Source: Alphaproteobacteria bacterium UBA2903 (GTDB lineage: Bacteria; Pseudomonadota; Alphaproteobacteria; CAAGCB01; CAG-977). Taken from it: a DNA stretch of 12,569 nucleotides. Shown here piece by piece: positions 6,133 through 12,569 of this stretch. The notes under the pieces were generated by a model that was not told the origin of the DNA, made no database searches, and saw only the letters and a list, made by a program, of their open reading frames with translations. The position numbers and the translations under genes were made by a program. The stretch lies in NCBI GenBank assembly GCA_002349565.1, contig DEDN01000020.1:1-12569 (forward strand), in the 5' to 3' direction. The number at the start of each line of letters is the position of its first letter. Position 1 is the first letter of the stretch.

Positions 6133-7926
6133 TTATTTCTTTTCGACCGAAACGGTTTTCGGCATATCGATTTTGATGTGCAGTTCTTTGAGCTGCTGCG
6201 GGGTAACCTCGCACGGAGCCTGCATCATCAAATCCTGCGCCATACCGTTCATCGGGAATAAAATGACTTCGCGGATGTTCGGTTCGTCCGCCAGCAGCAT
6301 GACCATGCGGTCGATGCCGGGCGCCGCGCCGCCGTGAGGAGGAGCGCCGTACTTGAACGCGTTGAGCATGCCGCCGAATTTGTGTTCGACGACTTCGGGA
6401 CCGTAGCCCGCGATTTCAAACGCTTTGTACATGATGTCGGGACGGTGGTTGCGGATTGCGCCCGACGACAGTTCGATGCCGTTGCAAACGATGTCGTACT
6501 GATAGGCGTTGATTTCCAGCGGGTCTTTGTTCATCAAAGCGTCCATTCCGCCCTGCGGCATCGAGAACGGGTTGTGCGAAAAAATGATTTGGTTGGTTTC
6601 TTCGTCCAATTCGAACATCGGAAAATCGGTAATCCAGCAGAATTTGAACGTGTTTTTCTCGTACAAATCCAGCAGCTCGCCGATGTGGTTGCGGACTTGA
6701 CCCGCGGCTTTTTCGACTTTGCCTTTCTTTTCGCAGACAAAGAACACGGCGTCGCCGTCTTTCAATCCCAGTTTGGATTTGATCGCGGCAATGCGTTCTT
6801 CGTCCAAATTCTTGGCAATCGCGCCTTTCGGACCTTCGGTCGTATAGGTGATGAAGCCGATGCCCGGCAGCCCGATTTCGTGCGCCCAGCCGTTCAGCTT
6901 GTCAAACCAGCTGCGCGGTTTTGCGGCGGCGGCGGGGGCGGGAATCGCGCGGACAATCGCGCCGCGTTCGATGGCGTTCGCGAAAATGCCAAATCCCGAA
7001 CCGCGGAAGATGTCGGTTACGTCCGAAATCACCAGCGGGTTGCGCAAATCGGGCTTGTCCGAACCGTATTTCAGCATGGATTCGGCGTAAGGAATGCGCG
7101 GGAACGGCGCGGGGGTAACCGTGCGTCCGTTGGCGAATTCTTCAAAGATGCCCTGCAAAACGGGTTCAATGGCGGCAAAGACGTCTTCCTGCGTTACGAA
7201 CGCCATTTCAAAGTCCAGCTGATAAAATTCGCCGGGGGAACGGTCGGCGCGGCTGTCTTCGTCGCGGAAGCAGGGCGCAATCTGGAAATAGCGGTCGAAA
7301 CCCGCGACCATCAACAGCTGCTTGAACTGCTGAGGCGCCTGCGGCAGCGCATAGAACTGACCCGGATGCAAACGGGACGGCACCAAAAAGTCGCGTGCGC
7401 CCTCGGGGCTGGACGCGGTCAGAATCGGCGTCTGGTATTCGACAAATCCCTGTTCGATCATGCGGCGGCGCGCGGACGCGATGACTTGCGAACGCAAAAC
7501 CATGTTTTTGTGCAGTTTTTCACGGCGCAAATCCAAGAAACGGTAGCGCAGACGCGCGTCTTCGGGCTGTTCGAAATCGCCCGCGACCTGCAGGGGCAGA
7601 ATGTCGGCTTCGCCCAGAACTTCGGCTTCTTTGACCGCCAGTTCGATTTCGCCCGTCGGCAGGTTTTTGTTGACGGTGTCGCCTTCGCGTTTGACAACCG
7701 TGCCGGTTACGCAAATGACGGATTCGGGACGCAAACGTTCCAACACCTTGAAAACGGGGCTGGAAACGTCAACAACGCATTGCGTCAGACCGTAATGGTC
7801 GCGCAAGTCGATGAAAACCAAGTTGCCGTGGTCGCGTTTGCGGTGAATCCAGCCCGACAGGCGGACTTCCTTGCCCGCGTCCGAAAGCCGCAGCTGACCG
7901 CAGTTGTGCGAACGATAGATATGCAT
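6133..7926 (-). CDS. aspS: Aspartate-tRNA ligase (AspRS), possibly Asp/Asn non-discriminating
   Basis: Cytoplasmic class II aminoacyl-tRNA synthetase that charges tRNA with aspartate, 597 residues, the normal bacterial length. In order: an OB-fold anticodon-binding domain (EVRLSGWIHRKRDHGN), the catalytic domain with FLVPSRLHPGQFYALPQAPQ, motif 2 as CFRDEDSRADRSPGEFY, a GAD insertion domain (middle, around AIERGAIVRAIPAP to ITDFPMFE), and motif 3 as GAPPHGGAAPGIDRMVMLL. The start at MHIYRSHNCGQL (7926) is chosen because it matches the family N-terminus and has AAGGA eight bases upstream; the frame is open to 8049 but that extension is not family-like. His33 in KRDHGN matches the His31 type of AspRS known to be non-discriminating in Pseudomonas aeruginosa, where leucine marks the strict type. 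If so, it may also make Asp-tRNA(Asn) for GatCAB. It is monocistronic, with its own terminator. Confidence 0.97.
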   Translation of the reverse strand: MHIYRSHNCGQLRLSDAGKEVRLSGWIHRKRDHGNLVFIDLRDHYGLTQCVVDVSSPVFKVLERLRPESVICVTGTVVKREGDTVNKNLPTGEIELAVKEAEVLGEADILPLQVAGDFEQPEDARLRYRFLDLRREKLHKNMVLRSQVIASARRRMIEQGFVEYQTPILTASSPEGARDFLVPSRLHPGQFYALPQAPQQFKQLLMVAGFDRYFQIAPCFRDEDSRADRSPGEFYQLDFEMAFVTQEDVFAAIEPVLQGIFEEFANGRTVTPAPFPRIPYAESMLKYGSDKPDLRNPLVISDVTDIFRGSGFGIFANAIERGAIVRAIPAPAAAAKPRSWFDKLNGWAHEIGLPGIGFITYTTEGPKGAIAKNLDEERIAAIKSKLGLKDGDAVFFVCEKKGKVEKAAGQVRNHIGELLDLYEKNTFKFCWITDFPMFELDEETNQIIFSHNPFSMPQGGMDALMNKDPLEINAYQYDIVCNGIELSSGAIRNHRPDIMYKAFEIAGYGPEVVEHKFGGMLNAFKYGAPPHGGAAPGIDRMVMLLADEPNIREVILFPMNGMAQDLMMQAPCEVTPQQLKELHIKIDMPKTVSVEKK

Positions 7927-7965
7927 GGAAACAATCCTTTTGACAGTAAGAAAATAACTGTTTGC

Positions 7966-7994
7966 ATATTGGTTTTCCCGACCTTTTTTGTCAA
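7966..7994 (-). promoter_or_regulatory. Possible aspS promoter
   Basis: A perfect TTGACA (-35) lies at 7994-7989 on the minus strand, 62 bases before the aspS ATG. The AT-rich stretch CAATATG, 17-18 bases further on, is a poor -10 box. The -35 is convincing and the -10 is not. Confidence 0.35.
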
Positions 7995-8056
7995 CAGAAA
8001 ACAGCATTCGGGCAGGCGGATTTTTCCTTCGGCACGGCGTTTTCGACAAAAAGCGT

Positions 8057-8091
8057 TTGATTTTTTCCGAAAATTCGCTTACTTTTATATT
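8057..8091 (+). promoter_or_regulatory. Possible promoter of the lipoprotein/papain-like gene pair
   Basis: TTGATT at 8057-8062 is followed after 17 bases by TACTTT (8080-8085) and after 23 bases by the better TATATT (8086-8091). The gap between divergent aspS and the lipoprotein gene (7927-8118) is AT-rich and holds nothing else I can support. Confidence 0.3.
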
Positions 8092-8118
8092 AAAAGTTAT
8101 GTTCTTGGAGAGTTTTTA

Positions 8119-8787
8119 ATGCTTGCCGATTTTTTCAAAAAAGACGTTACATCCTATCCGTCGGGGAACAAATCTTTGGGGGACAAAAGCCGCTGCGGCG
8201 CATACGACCGCGCTTTGGCAAAGGCGGGAATGCTTGTCTGTTCGGTCGTTGCGGCGGCATCTTTGGCAAGCTGTTCGCTCGGTCCGTCGCAAGCCGAGAT
8301 TGACGCGCTGAAAGCCAAGGTTCCCGAAAAACAGAAAAAAGAACTGATTGCCGAATGCGACAGCATTTTGCTGGCGAAAATGGACAGCTGTTATCAGGCG
8401 GGCGGCGGTGCCAAACCCGATACCAAGCAGGCAATCGGCGTCGGTCTGATTGTGCCGCTTTCTTCGGAAAAAGGGGATCTTCTGTCCAATTCCGTATTGA
8501 ACGGCTATTACGCCGCGCGGCGCGGGATTTTGGACGCTCTGCCCGAACGGGATTTGCGCACGGGGGCGGATTACGTCAAGCTTGAGTACATAAACGGTTG
8601 CGCGGCAAAAGCCATTCACACGAAAACCGATTACGAACCGTGCATGACCACCGAAGGCATGAAGATGAAAATGACCGAAACAAAGCTCGGCAAGCCTGAA
8701 TTTTATCAGGAAATCGGCAACCGCGTCGCGGCAAACAGGGCGCAAACGGCGGCGAAGGTCAAGGCTGTTCAACAAGCGGGACGCTGA
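8119..8787 (+). CDS. Lipoprotein-like protein of unknown function
   Basis: A 222-residue protein I do not recognise. A long polar N-region (1-36, ending RALAKAG) is followed by MLVCSVVAAASLASC, a hydrophobic segment with the lipobox LASC and the lipid-accepting Cys at 52. The mature protein would then sit on the periplasmic side of the inner or outer membrane. The start at 8119 has GGAGAG six bases upstream. An alternative ATG at 8230 has only weak AAAGG support and would leave the signal without a positive charge. The mature part is rich in Lys and Ala with four further cysteines (CDSILLAKMDSC, NGCAAK, EPCMTTEG), possibly disulfide-bonded, and has a helical, charged end. It is followed after 15 bases by the papain-like gene, so the two form one transcription unit. 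It could be an immunity or docking partner of that protein (inference). Confidence 0.72.
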   Translation: MLADFFKKDVTSYPSGNKSLGDKSRCGAYDRALAKAGMLVCSVVAAASLASCSLGPSQAEIDALKAKVPEKQKKELIAECDSILLAKMDSCYQAGGGAKPDTKQAIGVGLIVPLSSEKGDLLSNSVLNGYYAARRGILDALPERDLRTGADYVKLEYINGCAAKAIHTKTDYEPCMTTEGMKMKMTETKLGKPEFYQEIGNRVAANRAQTAAKVKAVQQAGR

Positions 8788-8802
8788 AAAGGGGGAAATG
8801 TC

Positions 8803-9501
8803 ATGACGGAAAAAAAATCGGTTGGCGATTACAGAATCACCCTTTATATCGATTCGCCGTTGCCGATGCTGCGTCCGGGGCTGTTGTCGTCGGCGGTCAG
8901 CGGACATACTTTTATCGGCTTGTCGGACGGAAAATCGGAAGAACGCTGGGGGTATTCCCATACGGATTATTCCGACAACAAACTGAAAATGCTGGTCAAC
9001 GTCATTCGCGGTTCAAAAGGGGCGATGTCGCCCGAAGACGCCAATTCCCCCTATCATGAAGCGATTGTTTGGAATGTTTCGGAGGAACAGTATAAGGCGG
9101 CTCGGGAAAAAATCGAGGAACACCGCCAAAATCCCGGAACGTACAAACTGTTTGAAAAGAATTGTTCGACGGTTGCGACTTCGGTTTTGAAAGCGGCGGG
9201 CATTTCCGATGTTTCGGAAACGGTCGGCATGACGCCGTACGGCTGGGCGTTGAAAAAACGGATTATGCTGGCAAAACGCCGCTTTGAAGTGGCAAAATTC
9301 AAAGCCAAAAACACGATCAATATGCTGTTCGGTAAACAAAAAGTGCCTCAATCCAAGCTGCTGCAGTCGCTGCGTTCCAAACCCGTTCCCGTGTCCATTC
9401 AACAGGGCGTCAAAGCATCCGAATCGGATTACCGCAAACAGGAAGTCAAGCCGCTGAACGTCAAACGCATTTTAAACAAAATGGCGTCGTGGCGTTTGTG
9501 A
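8803..9501 (+). CDS. Papain-like (permuted NlpC/P60-type) putative amidase with basic C-terminal tail
   Basis: A 232-residue protein with the circularly permuted papain-fold pattern: a histidine in SGHTFIGL (His35) followed by RWGYSH, then NVSEEQYKAA and TYKLFEKNCSTVATSVLKAAGI with the candidate nucleophile Cys121. I associate this arrangement (GHTFxxL, then xWG/YGF, then EQY, then NCTTFAxxVLxAAGI) with uncharacterised cysteine hydrolases, some at the ends of VgrG, Rhs or PAAR-type effectors and others standalone. Related permuted papain folds cut peptidoglycan peptides or lipid amides. There is no signal peptide. From about residue 150 the chain is a strongly basic, probably helical tail (KKRIMLAKRRFEVAKFKAK and on), which could bind nucleic acid, an acidic partner or membrane. 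The start has AAAGGGGG seven bases upstream. It is coupled to the lipoprotein gene ahead. The substrate is not known; the catalytic call rests on motif pattern only. Confidence 0.62.
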   Translation: MTEKKSVGDYRITLYIDSPLPMLRPGLLSSAVSGHTFIGLSDGKSEERWGYSHTDYSDNKLKMLVNVIRGSKGAMSPEDANSPYHEAIVWNVSEEQYKAAREKIEEHRQNPGTYKLFEKNCSTVATSVLKAAGISDVSETVGMTPYGWALKKRIMLAKRRFEVAKFKAKNTINMLFGKQKVPQSKLLQSLRSKPVPVSIQQGVKASESDYRKQEVKPLNVKRILNKMASWRL

Positions 9502-9521
9502 CCGAAAGGTAAAAGCCGAAC

Positions 9522-9554
9522 ACAAAAAAGCCCCGCAAAAAAACTGCGGGGCTT
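9522..9554 (-). terminator. Intrinsic terminator of lpxC
   Basis: Perfect 10-bp arms 9528-9537 and 9545-9554 (AAGCCCCGCA / TGCGGGGCTT) with a seven-base loop. On the minus strand the stem runs into TTTTTTG. On the plus strand the following bases are GGTG, so it serves lpxC well and the converging papain-like gene only weakly. Confidence 0.88.
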
Positions 9555-9570
9555 GGTGTATGCAATGAAA

Positions 9571-10521
9571 TCAGGCGCACATAAACGCGGCATCGTCGTC
9601 TGTTGAAGCGGCGGCTTGCTTTTCTTCCAATTCCGCCATATAAGACGGCAAATCAACGATTTCATAGTTGCTTTCGTCTGCCAGCAGAGCGGTCAGCAAA
9701 GCGTTCGTATCCGTATGCCCCGAACGGTTGCCCGTAAAGCGCGCAATCAGCGGCATGCCCGTCATATACAGATCGCCGACGGCGTCCAGCATTTTGTGAC
9801 GGACGAATTCGTCTTTGTAACGCAATCCTTCTTTGTTCATAATCGTGTTGTCGTTGACCAGAATGGCGTTGTCCAACGAACCGCCGCGCGCCAGACCGAT
9901 GGAACGCAGCATTTCGATGTCTTTCAAAAAGCCGAACGTGCGGGCGCGACAGAACATATTTTTAAAGTTCGCGGCGGACAGGTTCAAATCCGTTTCCTGA
10001 TGTCCGATAATCGCGGCGGGGAAATCAATGGCAAAGTGCATGGACAGCCCTTCGTCCGCAGGGGAGAGGGTAACTTCTTTGTCGCCGTCTTTGTAAGAAA
10101 CGGGTTTCAGAACTTTGACGGCTTTCAAAGCGGCTTTCTGCACTTTGACGCCCGCGCATTCGATCAGGAACACGAACGGGGCGGCACTGCCGTCCATAAC
10201 GGGCGTTTCGGGTCCGTTGATGTCGATTTCCAAATTCGTGATGCCCAAGGCGTGAATCGCCGCCATCAAATGTTCAATCGTCGCAATCTTCACGCCGTCT
10301 TTGTTGCCGATGCAGGTACACATTCTGGTATCGACGACGTTTTCGTGGCGCGCGGGAATGTACGCGTTCAAACCGGCAACGTCGGTGCGGTGGAAAACGA
10401 TGCCCGTATTGATTTCGGCGGGTTTCAAGACCATCGAAATTTTGTTGCCCGTGTGCAGACCTACGCCGACGCAGGAAATTTCGTGCTTGATTGTTTTTTG
10501 TTGGTATTTTTCCATATTCAT
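9571..10521 (-). CDS. lpxC: UDP-3-O-acyl-N-acetylglucosamine deacetylase
   Basis: Zinc-dependent deacetylase that carries out the committed step of lipid A synthesis in the cytoplasm, 316 residues. Zinc ligands are visible as His84 in TIEHLMAA, and His242 and Asp246 in RHKMLDAVGDL. The catalytic His269 is in NRSGHTDTNALL and the catalytic Glu83 precedes the first ligand. The N-terminal HEISCVGVGLHTG and the loop GPETPVMDGSAAPFV are also typical. The start has AAGGGGGG eight bases upstream; a second Met at residue 3 is less likely. The fold should end near residue 293, after which comes a tail of about 20 residues rich in Glu, Asp and Ala, ending AAFMCA. It follows ftsZ, as at the end of dcw clusters, but has its own terminator and is separated from ftsZ by a terminator, so it probably has its own promoter in 10522-10650. 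Its presence shows an outer membrane with lipid A. Confidence 0.97.
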   Translation of the reverse strand: MNMEKYQQKTIKHEISCVGVGLHTGNKISMVLKPAEINTGIVFHRTDVAGLNAYIPARHENVVDTRMCTCIGNKDGVKIATIEHLMAAIHALGITNLEIDINGPETPVMDGSAAPFVFLIECAGVKVQKAALKAVKVLKPVSYKDGDKEVTLSPADEGLSMHFAIDFPAAIIGHQETDLNLSAANFKNMFCRARTFGFLKDIEMLRSIGLARGGSLDNAILVNDNTIMNKEGLRYKDEFVRHKMLDAVGDLYMTGMPLIARFTGNRSGHTDTNALLTALLADESNYEIVDLPSYMAELEEKQAAASTDDDAAFMCA

Positions 10522-10597
10522 GATTCTTGCCCCCCTTCTTGCGGGTTAAACTGCTATCATAAGGTTTAGCAACGATCGGATCGGATTTCAAATCAAG

Positions 10598-10617
10598 CTT
10601 TGTTACAGTTTGTTACA
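10598..10617 (+). repeat. Two tandem 10-bp repeats upstream of lpxC
   Basis: CTTTGTTACA (10598-10607) is followed directly by GTTTGTTACA (10608-10617). The spacing is one DNA turn, as for a protein bound twice on one face. The site is 77 bases upstream of the lpxC ATG, within the region where an lpxC promoter is expected. No convincing -35/-10 pair was found: TATGAT is present near 10553-10558 on the minus strand but lacks a good -35. Confidence 0.5.
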
Positions 10618-10652
10618 TTTACTTTTTATTAAGTTTTTCAATGGGTTTCGCA

Positions 10653-10689
10653 CAAAAAAACAGCCGTCGGTTTTAAAACCGGCGGCTGT
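10653..10689 (-). terminator. Intrinsic terminator of ftsZ
   Basis: Arms 10660-10670 and 10679-10689 (ACAGCCGTCGG / CCGGCGGCTGT) pair with one mismatch around TTTTAAAA, which can extend the stem. On the minus strand the stem is followed by seven T. It lies 17 bases after the ftsZ stop. Confidence 0.88.
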
Positions 10690-10705
10690 CGCGGAAAGTT
10701 TGCTG

Positions 10706-12259
10706 TCAATGTCGCAAAAAGGCGGGCAGGTCGCTTTCTTCCTCGATTGCGGGCTGATCGGCAGAATCCGCCTGTTTGCGTTTTGTAACAAACTGGAACA
10801 AAGAGGGACGCGGCTTTTCCTTTTCGACGGGTTTGACGGGTTCGGGAACAATCGGCGCCGGCGGGGTGAACAGATCTTCCTGCGGACGGGGAGCGGGGGC
10901 GGGCTGTTCGGTCATAAAGGACGGAAAGCGGTTCGGCGTTCCCGCTGTTTTCGGCGTGAACGGTTCGAATGCCGCCGTATGGCGGGATTCCGCGCTTGTT
11001 CCGAACAATTCGCTGGGCGCAGGCATGGCGGGCAGGATGGAACTGCTTGACTTCGGCACGAAAGACGGAGCTTCTTTCAAAGCGGAAACGGAATGTTCCT
11101 GTACGGGCAGGGACGGAATGTCGTCTTCGCTTTCAATGTCGTCGGCTTCATCGGGCTGTTGTTCGACGGGCGGCTGGGCTGCCGCGGGTTCGGGTTTGGA
11201 AAATGCCGGGAACGACGGCGCGGGCTTTTGTTCGGTTTTCCCGAACAGAGCCGAATTGGGCTGGAACGGATTGGCGTTTTCCTGCGAACGGGTGATGCCC
11301 GTCGCAACGACGGAAACGCGAATCGAACCTTCCAGCGTTTCATCATACGACGCGCCGAAAATGATGTTGGCGTCGGGATCGACCTCGCGGCGGATGCGCT
11401 GAGCGGCTTCGTCGACTTCGTACAGCGTCAAATCGTTGCCGCCCGCGATGTTGATCAGGATGCCTTTCGCCCCCGTCATCGACGCGTCGTCCAACAGCGG
11501 GTTGGCAATGGCTTCTTCCGCCGCCGCCAAAGCCCTGCCTTCGCCCGAAGCCGTTCCCATGCCCATCATGGCGCGTCCCATTTCCGCCATGACCGTGCGC
11601 ACGTCAGAAAAGTCCAGATTGATGATTCCCGGCGTGATAATCAGGTCGGTGATGCTGCGGACGCCGCCCTGCAGCACTTGGTCGGCGCGTTTGAACGCTT
11701 CGGCGAACGTCATTTTTTCGTCGGCGACCAAAAACAGGTTTTGATTGGGAATGACGATCAACGTATCGACATATTGCGCCATTTCCTCGATTCCGCGTTC
11801 GGCGATGGTCATGCGGTGGCGACCTTCGAACGTAAAGGGTTTCGTGACAACGCCGACGGTCAGAATGTCGCGTTCGCGCGCCATTTTGGCGATGACGGGC
11901 GCCGCGCCCGTTCCTGTTCCGCCGCCCATGCCCGCGGTGATAAAGACCATATTTGCGCCTTCCAGCACGTCCGCGATTTCCGCGGCGGCTTCTTCGGCGG
12001 ATTCTTTGCCGACTTCGGGACGCGCGCCCGCGCCTTGCCCTTTGGTGGTTTGGATGCCCAGCTGGATTTTTGCGGATGCCAGGGAAGCTTTCAACGCTTG
12101 CGCGTCCGTGTTTGCGACAACAAAGTCGACACCTTCCAAATTGGATTGGATCATATTGTTGATCGCGTTTCCGCCCGCGCCGCCGACTCCGACGACGGTG
12201 ATTTTCGGCGTTAAAAGAACGACGGGTTGCTGTTCAGGGACGCTGATGTCTAAGCTCAT
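10706..12259 (-). CDS. ftsZ: Cell division protein FtsZ
   Basis: Tubulin-like GTPase that polymerises into the septal ring, 517 residues. The GTP-binding part shows GVGGAGGNAINNMI (about 24-37), the tubulin signature GGGTGTGAAP (112-121), and the catalytic T7 loop NLDFSDV (214-220), with the C-terminal domain ending near 323. Residues 325-505 are a long disordered linker rich in Pro, Ala, Glu and Ser, much longer than in E. coli FtsZ but normal for alphaproteobacteria. The chain ends in EESDLPAFLRH, the conserved peptide that binds FtsA and other partners. The linker carries a look-alike, ESEDDIPSLPVQ (376-387), and SALFG / SELFG repeats. The start has GGAG seven bases upstream. It lies downstream of ftsA, with a 102-base gap that holds an inverted repeat, and ends at a strong terminator. 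Confidence 0.98.
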   Translation of the reverse strand: MSLDISVPEQQPVVLLTPKITVVGVGGAGGNAINNMIQSNLEGVDFVVANTDAQALKASLASAKIQLGIQTTKGQGAGARPEVGKESAEEAAAEIADVLEGANMVFITAGMGGGTGTGAAPVIAKMARERDILTVGVVTKPFTFEGRHRMTIAERGIEEMAQYVDTLIVIPNQNLFLVADEKMTFAEAFKRADQVLQGGVRSITDLIITPGIINLDFSDVRTVMAEMGRAMMGMGTASGEGRALAAAEEAIANPLLDDASMTGAKGILINIAGGNDLTLYEVDEAAQRIRREVDPDANIIFGASYDETLEGSIRVSVVATGITRSQENANPFQPNSALFGKTEQKPAPSFPAFSKPEPAAAQPPVEQQPDEADDIESEDDIPSLPVQEHSVSALKEAPSFVPKSSSSILPAMPAPSELFGTSAESRHTAAFEPFTPKTAGTPNRFPSFMTEQPAPAPRPQEDLFTPPAPIVPEPVKPVEKEKPRPSLFQFVTKRKQADSADQPAIEEESDLPAFLRH

Positions 12260-12326
12260 GGACTTCTCCGTTAAAAGATGTAGCCCCCGAATCGGCGGAT
12301 TTTTTGCGCTTTCAAGGGCGGATGTC

Positions 12327-12351
12327 GATACAATTCGATAGCGATTGTATC
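12327..12351. repeat. 8-bp inverted repeat between ftsA and ftsZ
   Basis: Perfect arms GATACAAT (12327-12334) and ATTGTATC (12344-12351) flank nine bases. The site begins 11 bases downstream of the ftsA stop and its nearer edge is 68 bases before the ftsZ ATG. No T run follows on either strand, so it is not a standard terminator. One arm contains TACAAT, which would serve as a -10 box on the minus strand, so an operator over an ftsZ promoter is possible. Confidence 0.6.
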
Positions 12352-12361
12352 CGAAAAGTCT

Positions 12362-12569
12362 TTAACAATTATCTAAAAACCAATGAAAAAGTCGCACGAA
12401 TTTGTTTTTCGGTTTGCCAACGTCGTCTTGGGCGAACGACGCGTTCAGCAAATAGCGCGTCGTATAGCGCAGCAAACCGAAGCAGCCCATCGCCGTCGGA
12501 AACATGTGTTCGGGAACGGCGGTCTGGCGCAAAGGAATGTGCAGCGGCTTGCCCCAACGGGCGTTCAAC
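12362..12569 (-). CDS. ftsA: FtsA, C-terminal end
   Basis: The last 68 residues of a protein whose beginning lies beyond the right edge; the frame is open to the edge. RWGKPLHIPLRQTAVPEHMF, then TAMGCFGLLRYTTRYLL, matches the final part of the actin-like FtsA, where a conserved PVRxGxP-type turn is followed by a TAxGLLxY helix. FtsA tethers FtsZ filaments to the membrane. The very end, KNKFVRLFHWFLDNC, is a basic-aromatic amphipathic helix that fits the membrane-targeting tail. The position directly before ftsZ on the same strand supports the call. Confidence 0.85.
   Translation of the reverse strand, partial: LNARWGKPLHIPLRQTAVPEHMFPTAMGCFGLLRYTTRYLLNASFAQDDVGKPKNKFVRLFHWFLDNC

Noticed and set aside
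7927..8049. Upstream extension of AspRS to 8049
   Set aside because: The extension is not family-like and covers the likely promoter. MHIYRSHNCGQL is the normal N-terminus and has AAGGA upstream.
6334..8118. Very long open frame on the plus strand opposite aspS
   Set aside because: It is antisense to a fully conserved aspS and its openness follows from the codon bias of aspS. The translation has no family motif. Only the part from 8119, with its own ribosome site, is real.
8116..8961. Minus-strand open frame opposite the lipoprotein and papain-like genes
   Set aside because: It has no recognisable motif, while the plus strand shows a lipobox, papain-type motifs and good ribosome sites.
10540..10650. 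CtrA-type sites (TTAA-N7-TTAA) before lpxC
   Set aside because: Only imperfect pairs were found (TTAA with TAAA at seven bases), which is expected by chance in AT-rich DNA.
11093..12214. Plus-strand open frame opposite ftsZ
   Set aside because: It is a shadow of ftsZ, with low-complexity Arg/Gly/Phe-rich translation and no start signal. The same holds for 9616-10569 opposite lpxC.
1..12569. CRISPR arrays, tRNA or rRNA genes, insertion sequences, prophage genes
   Set aside because: No spaced direct repeats, cloverleaf-like stretch, terminal inverted repeats with a transposase, or phage protein were seen.

Overview
The window looks like chromosomal DNA of an alphaproteobacterium. The AspRS carries the motif-2 form RADRSPGEFYQLD and the motif-3 form GAPPHGGAAPGIDR that I associate with this class. 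The FtsZ tail ends in SDLPAFLRH after a long disordered linker, and the gene order ftsA-ftsZ-lpxC is the end of a dcw (division and cell wall) cluster. No rRNA, tRNA, insertion sequence, phage gene or CRISPR array was seen. The class assignment is inferred from motifs remembered, not from a search.

Layout, left to right. (1) 1-966, plus strand: the tail of an unidentified gene overlaps by one base a family 2 glycosyltransferase whose reading frame is broken by a run of 14 G. Both halves carry intact family motifs, so this is a candidate phase-variable surface glycan gene. (2) 5999-971, minus strand: a tightly packed set of seven genes behind a good sigma70-like promoter. They are a YtkA/FixH-like periplasmic protein, an outer-membrane beta-barrel, an exported FMN-binding-like protein, an FtsX/MacB-type permease, a LolD-type ATPase, an SseB-domain protein and a Tat-type iron-sulfur flavoprotein. 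Four of the six junctions are stop/start overlaps of 1 or 4 bases. This looks like a trans-envelope system with a redox or metal theme. Its substrate is unknown to me and it is the best candidate for something undescribed. (3) 7926-6133, minus: aspS with its own intrinsic terminator. (4) 8119-9501, plus: a two-gene unit of a lipoprotein-like protein and a cytoplasmic-looking papain-like (permuted NlpC/P60) protein with a basic tail, possibly an immunity/effector or envelope pair. (5) 12569-9571, minus: the end of ftsA, then ftsZ and lpxC, the last two each followed by an intrinsic terminator. An 8-bp inverted repeat sits between ftsA and ftsZ, and 10-bp tandem repeats lie upstream of lpxC.

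How the genes fit together: aspS, ftsA/ftsZ and lpxC are core functions (tRNA charging, septum formation, lipid A synthesis). The remaining genes mostly act at the envelope: surface glycosylation, a periplasm-to-outer-membrane transport or redox system, and a possible peptidoglycan- or lipid-directed amidase with a lipoprotein partner. There is no stretch over 300 bases without a gene; the largest gaps are 7927-8118, 10522-10705 and 12260-12361.
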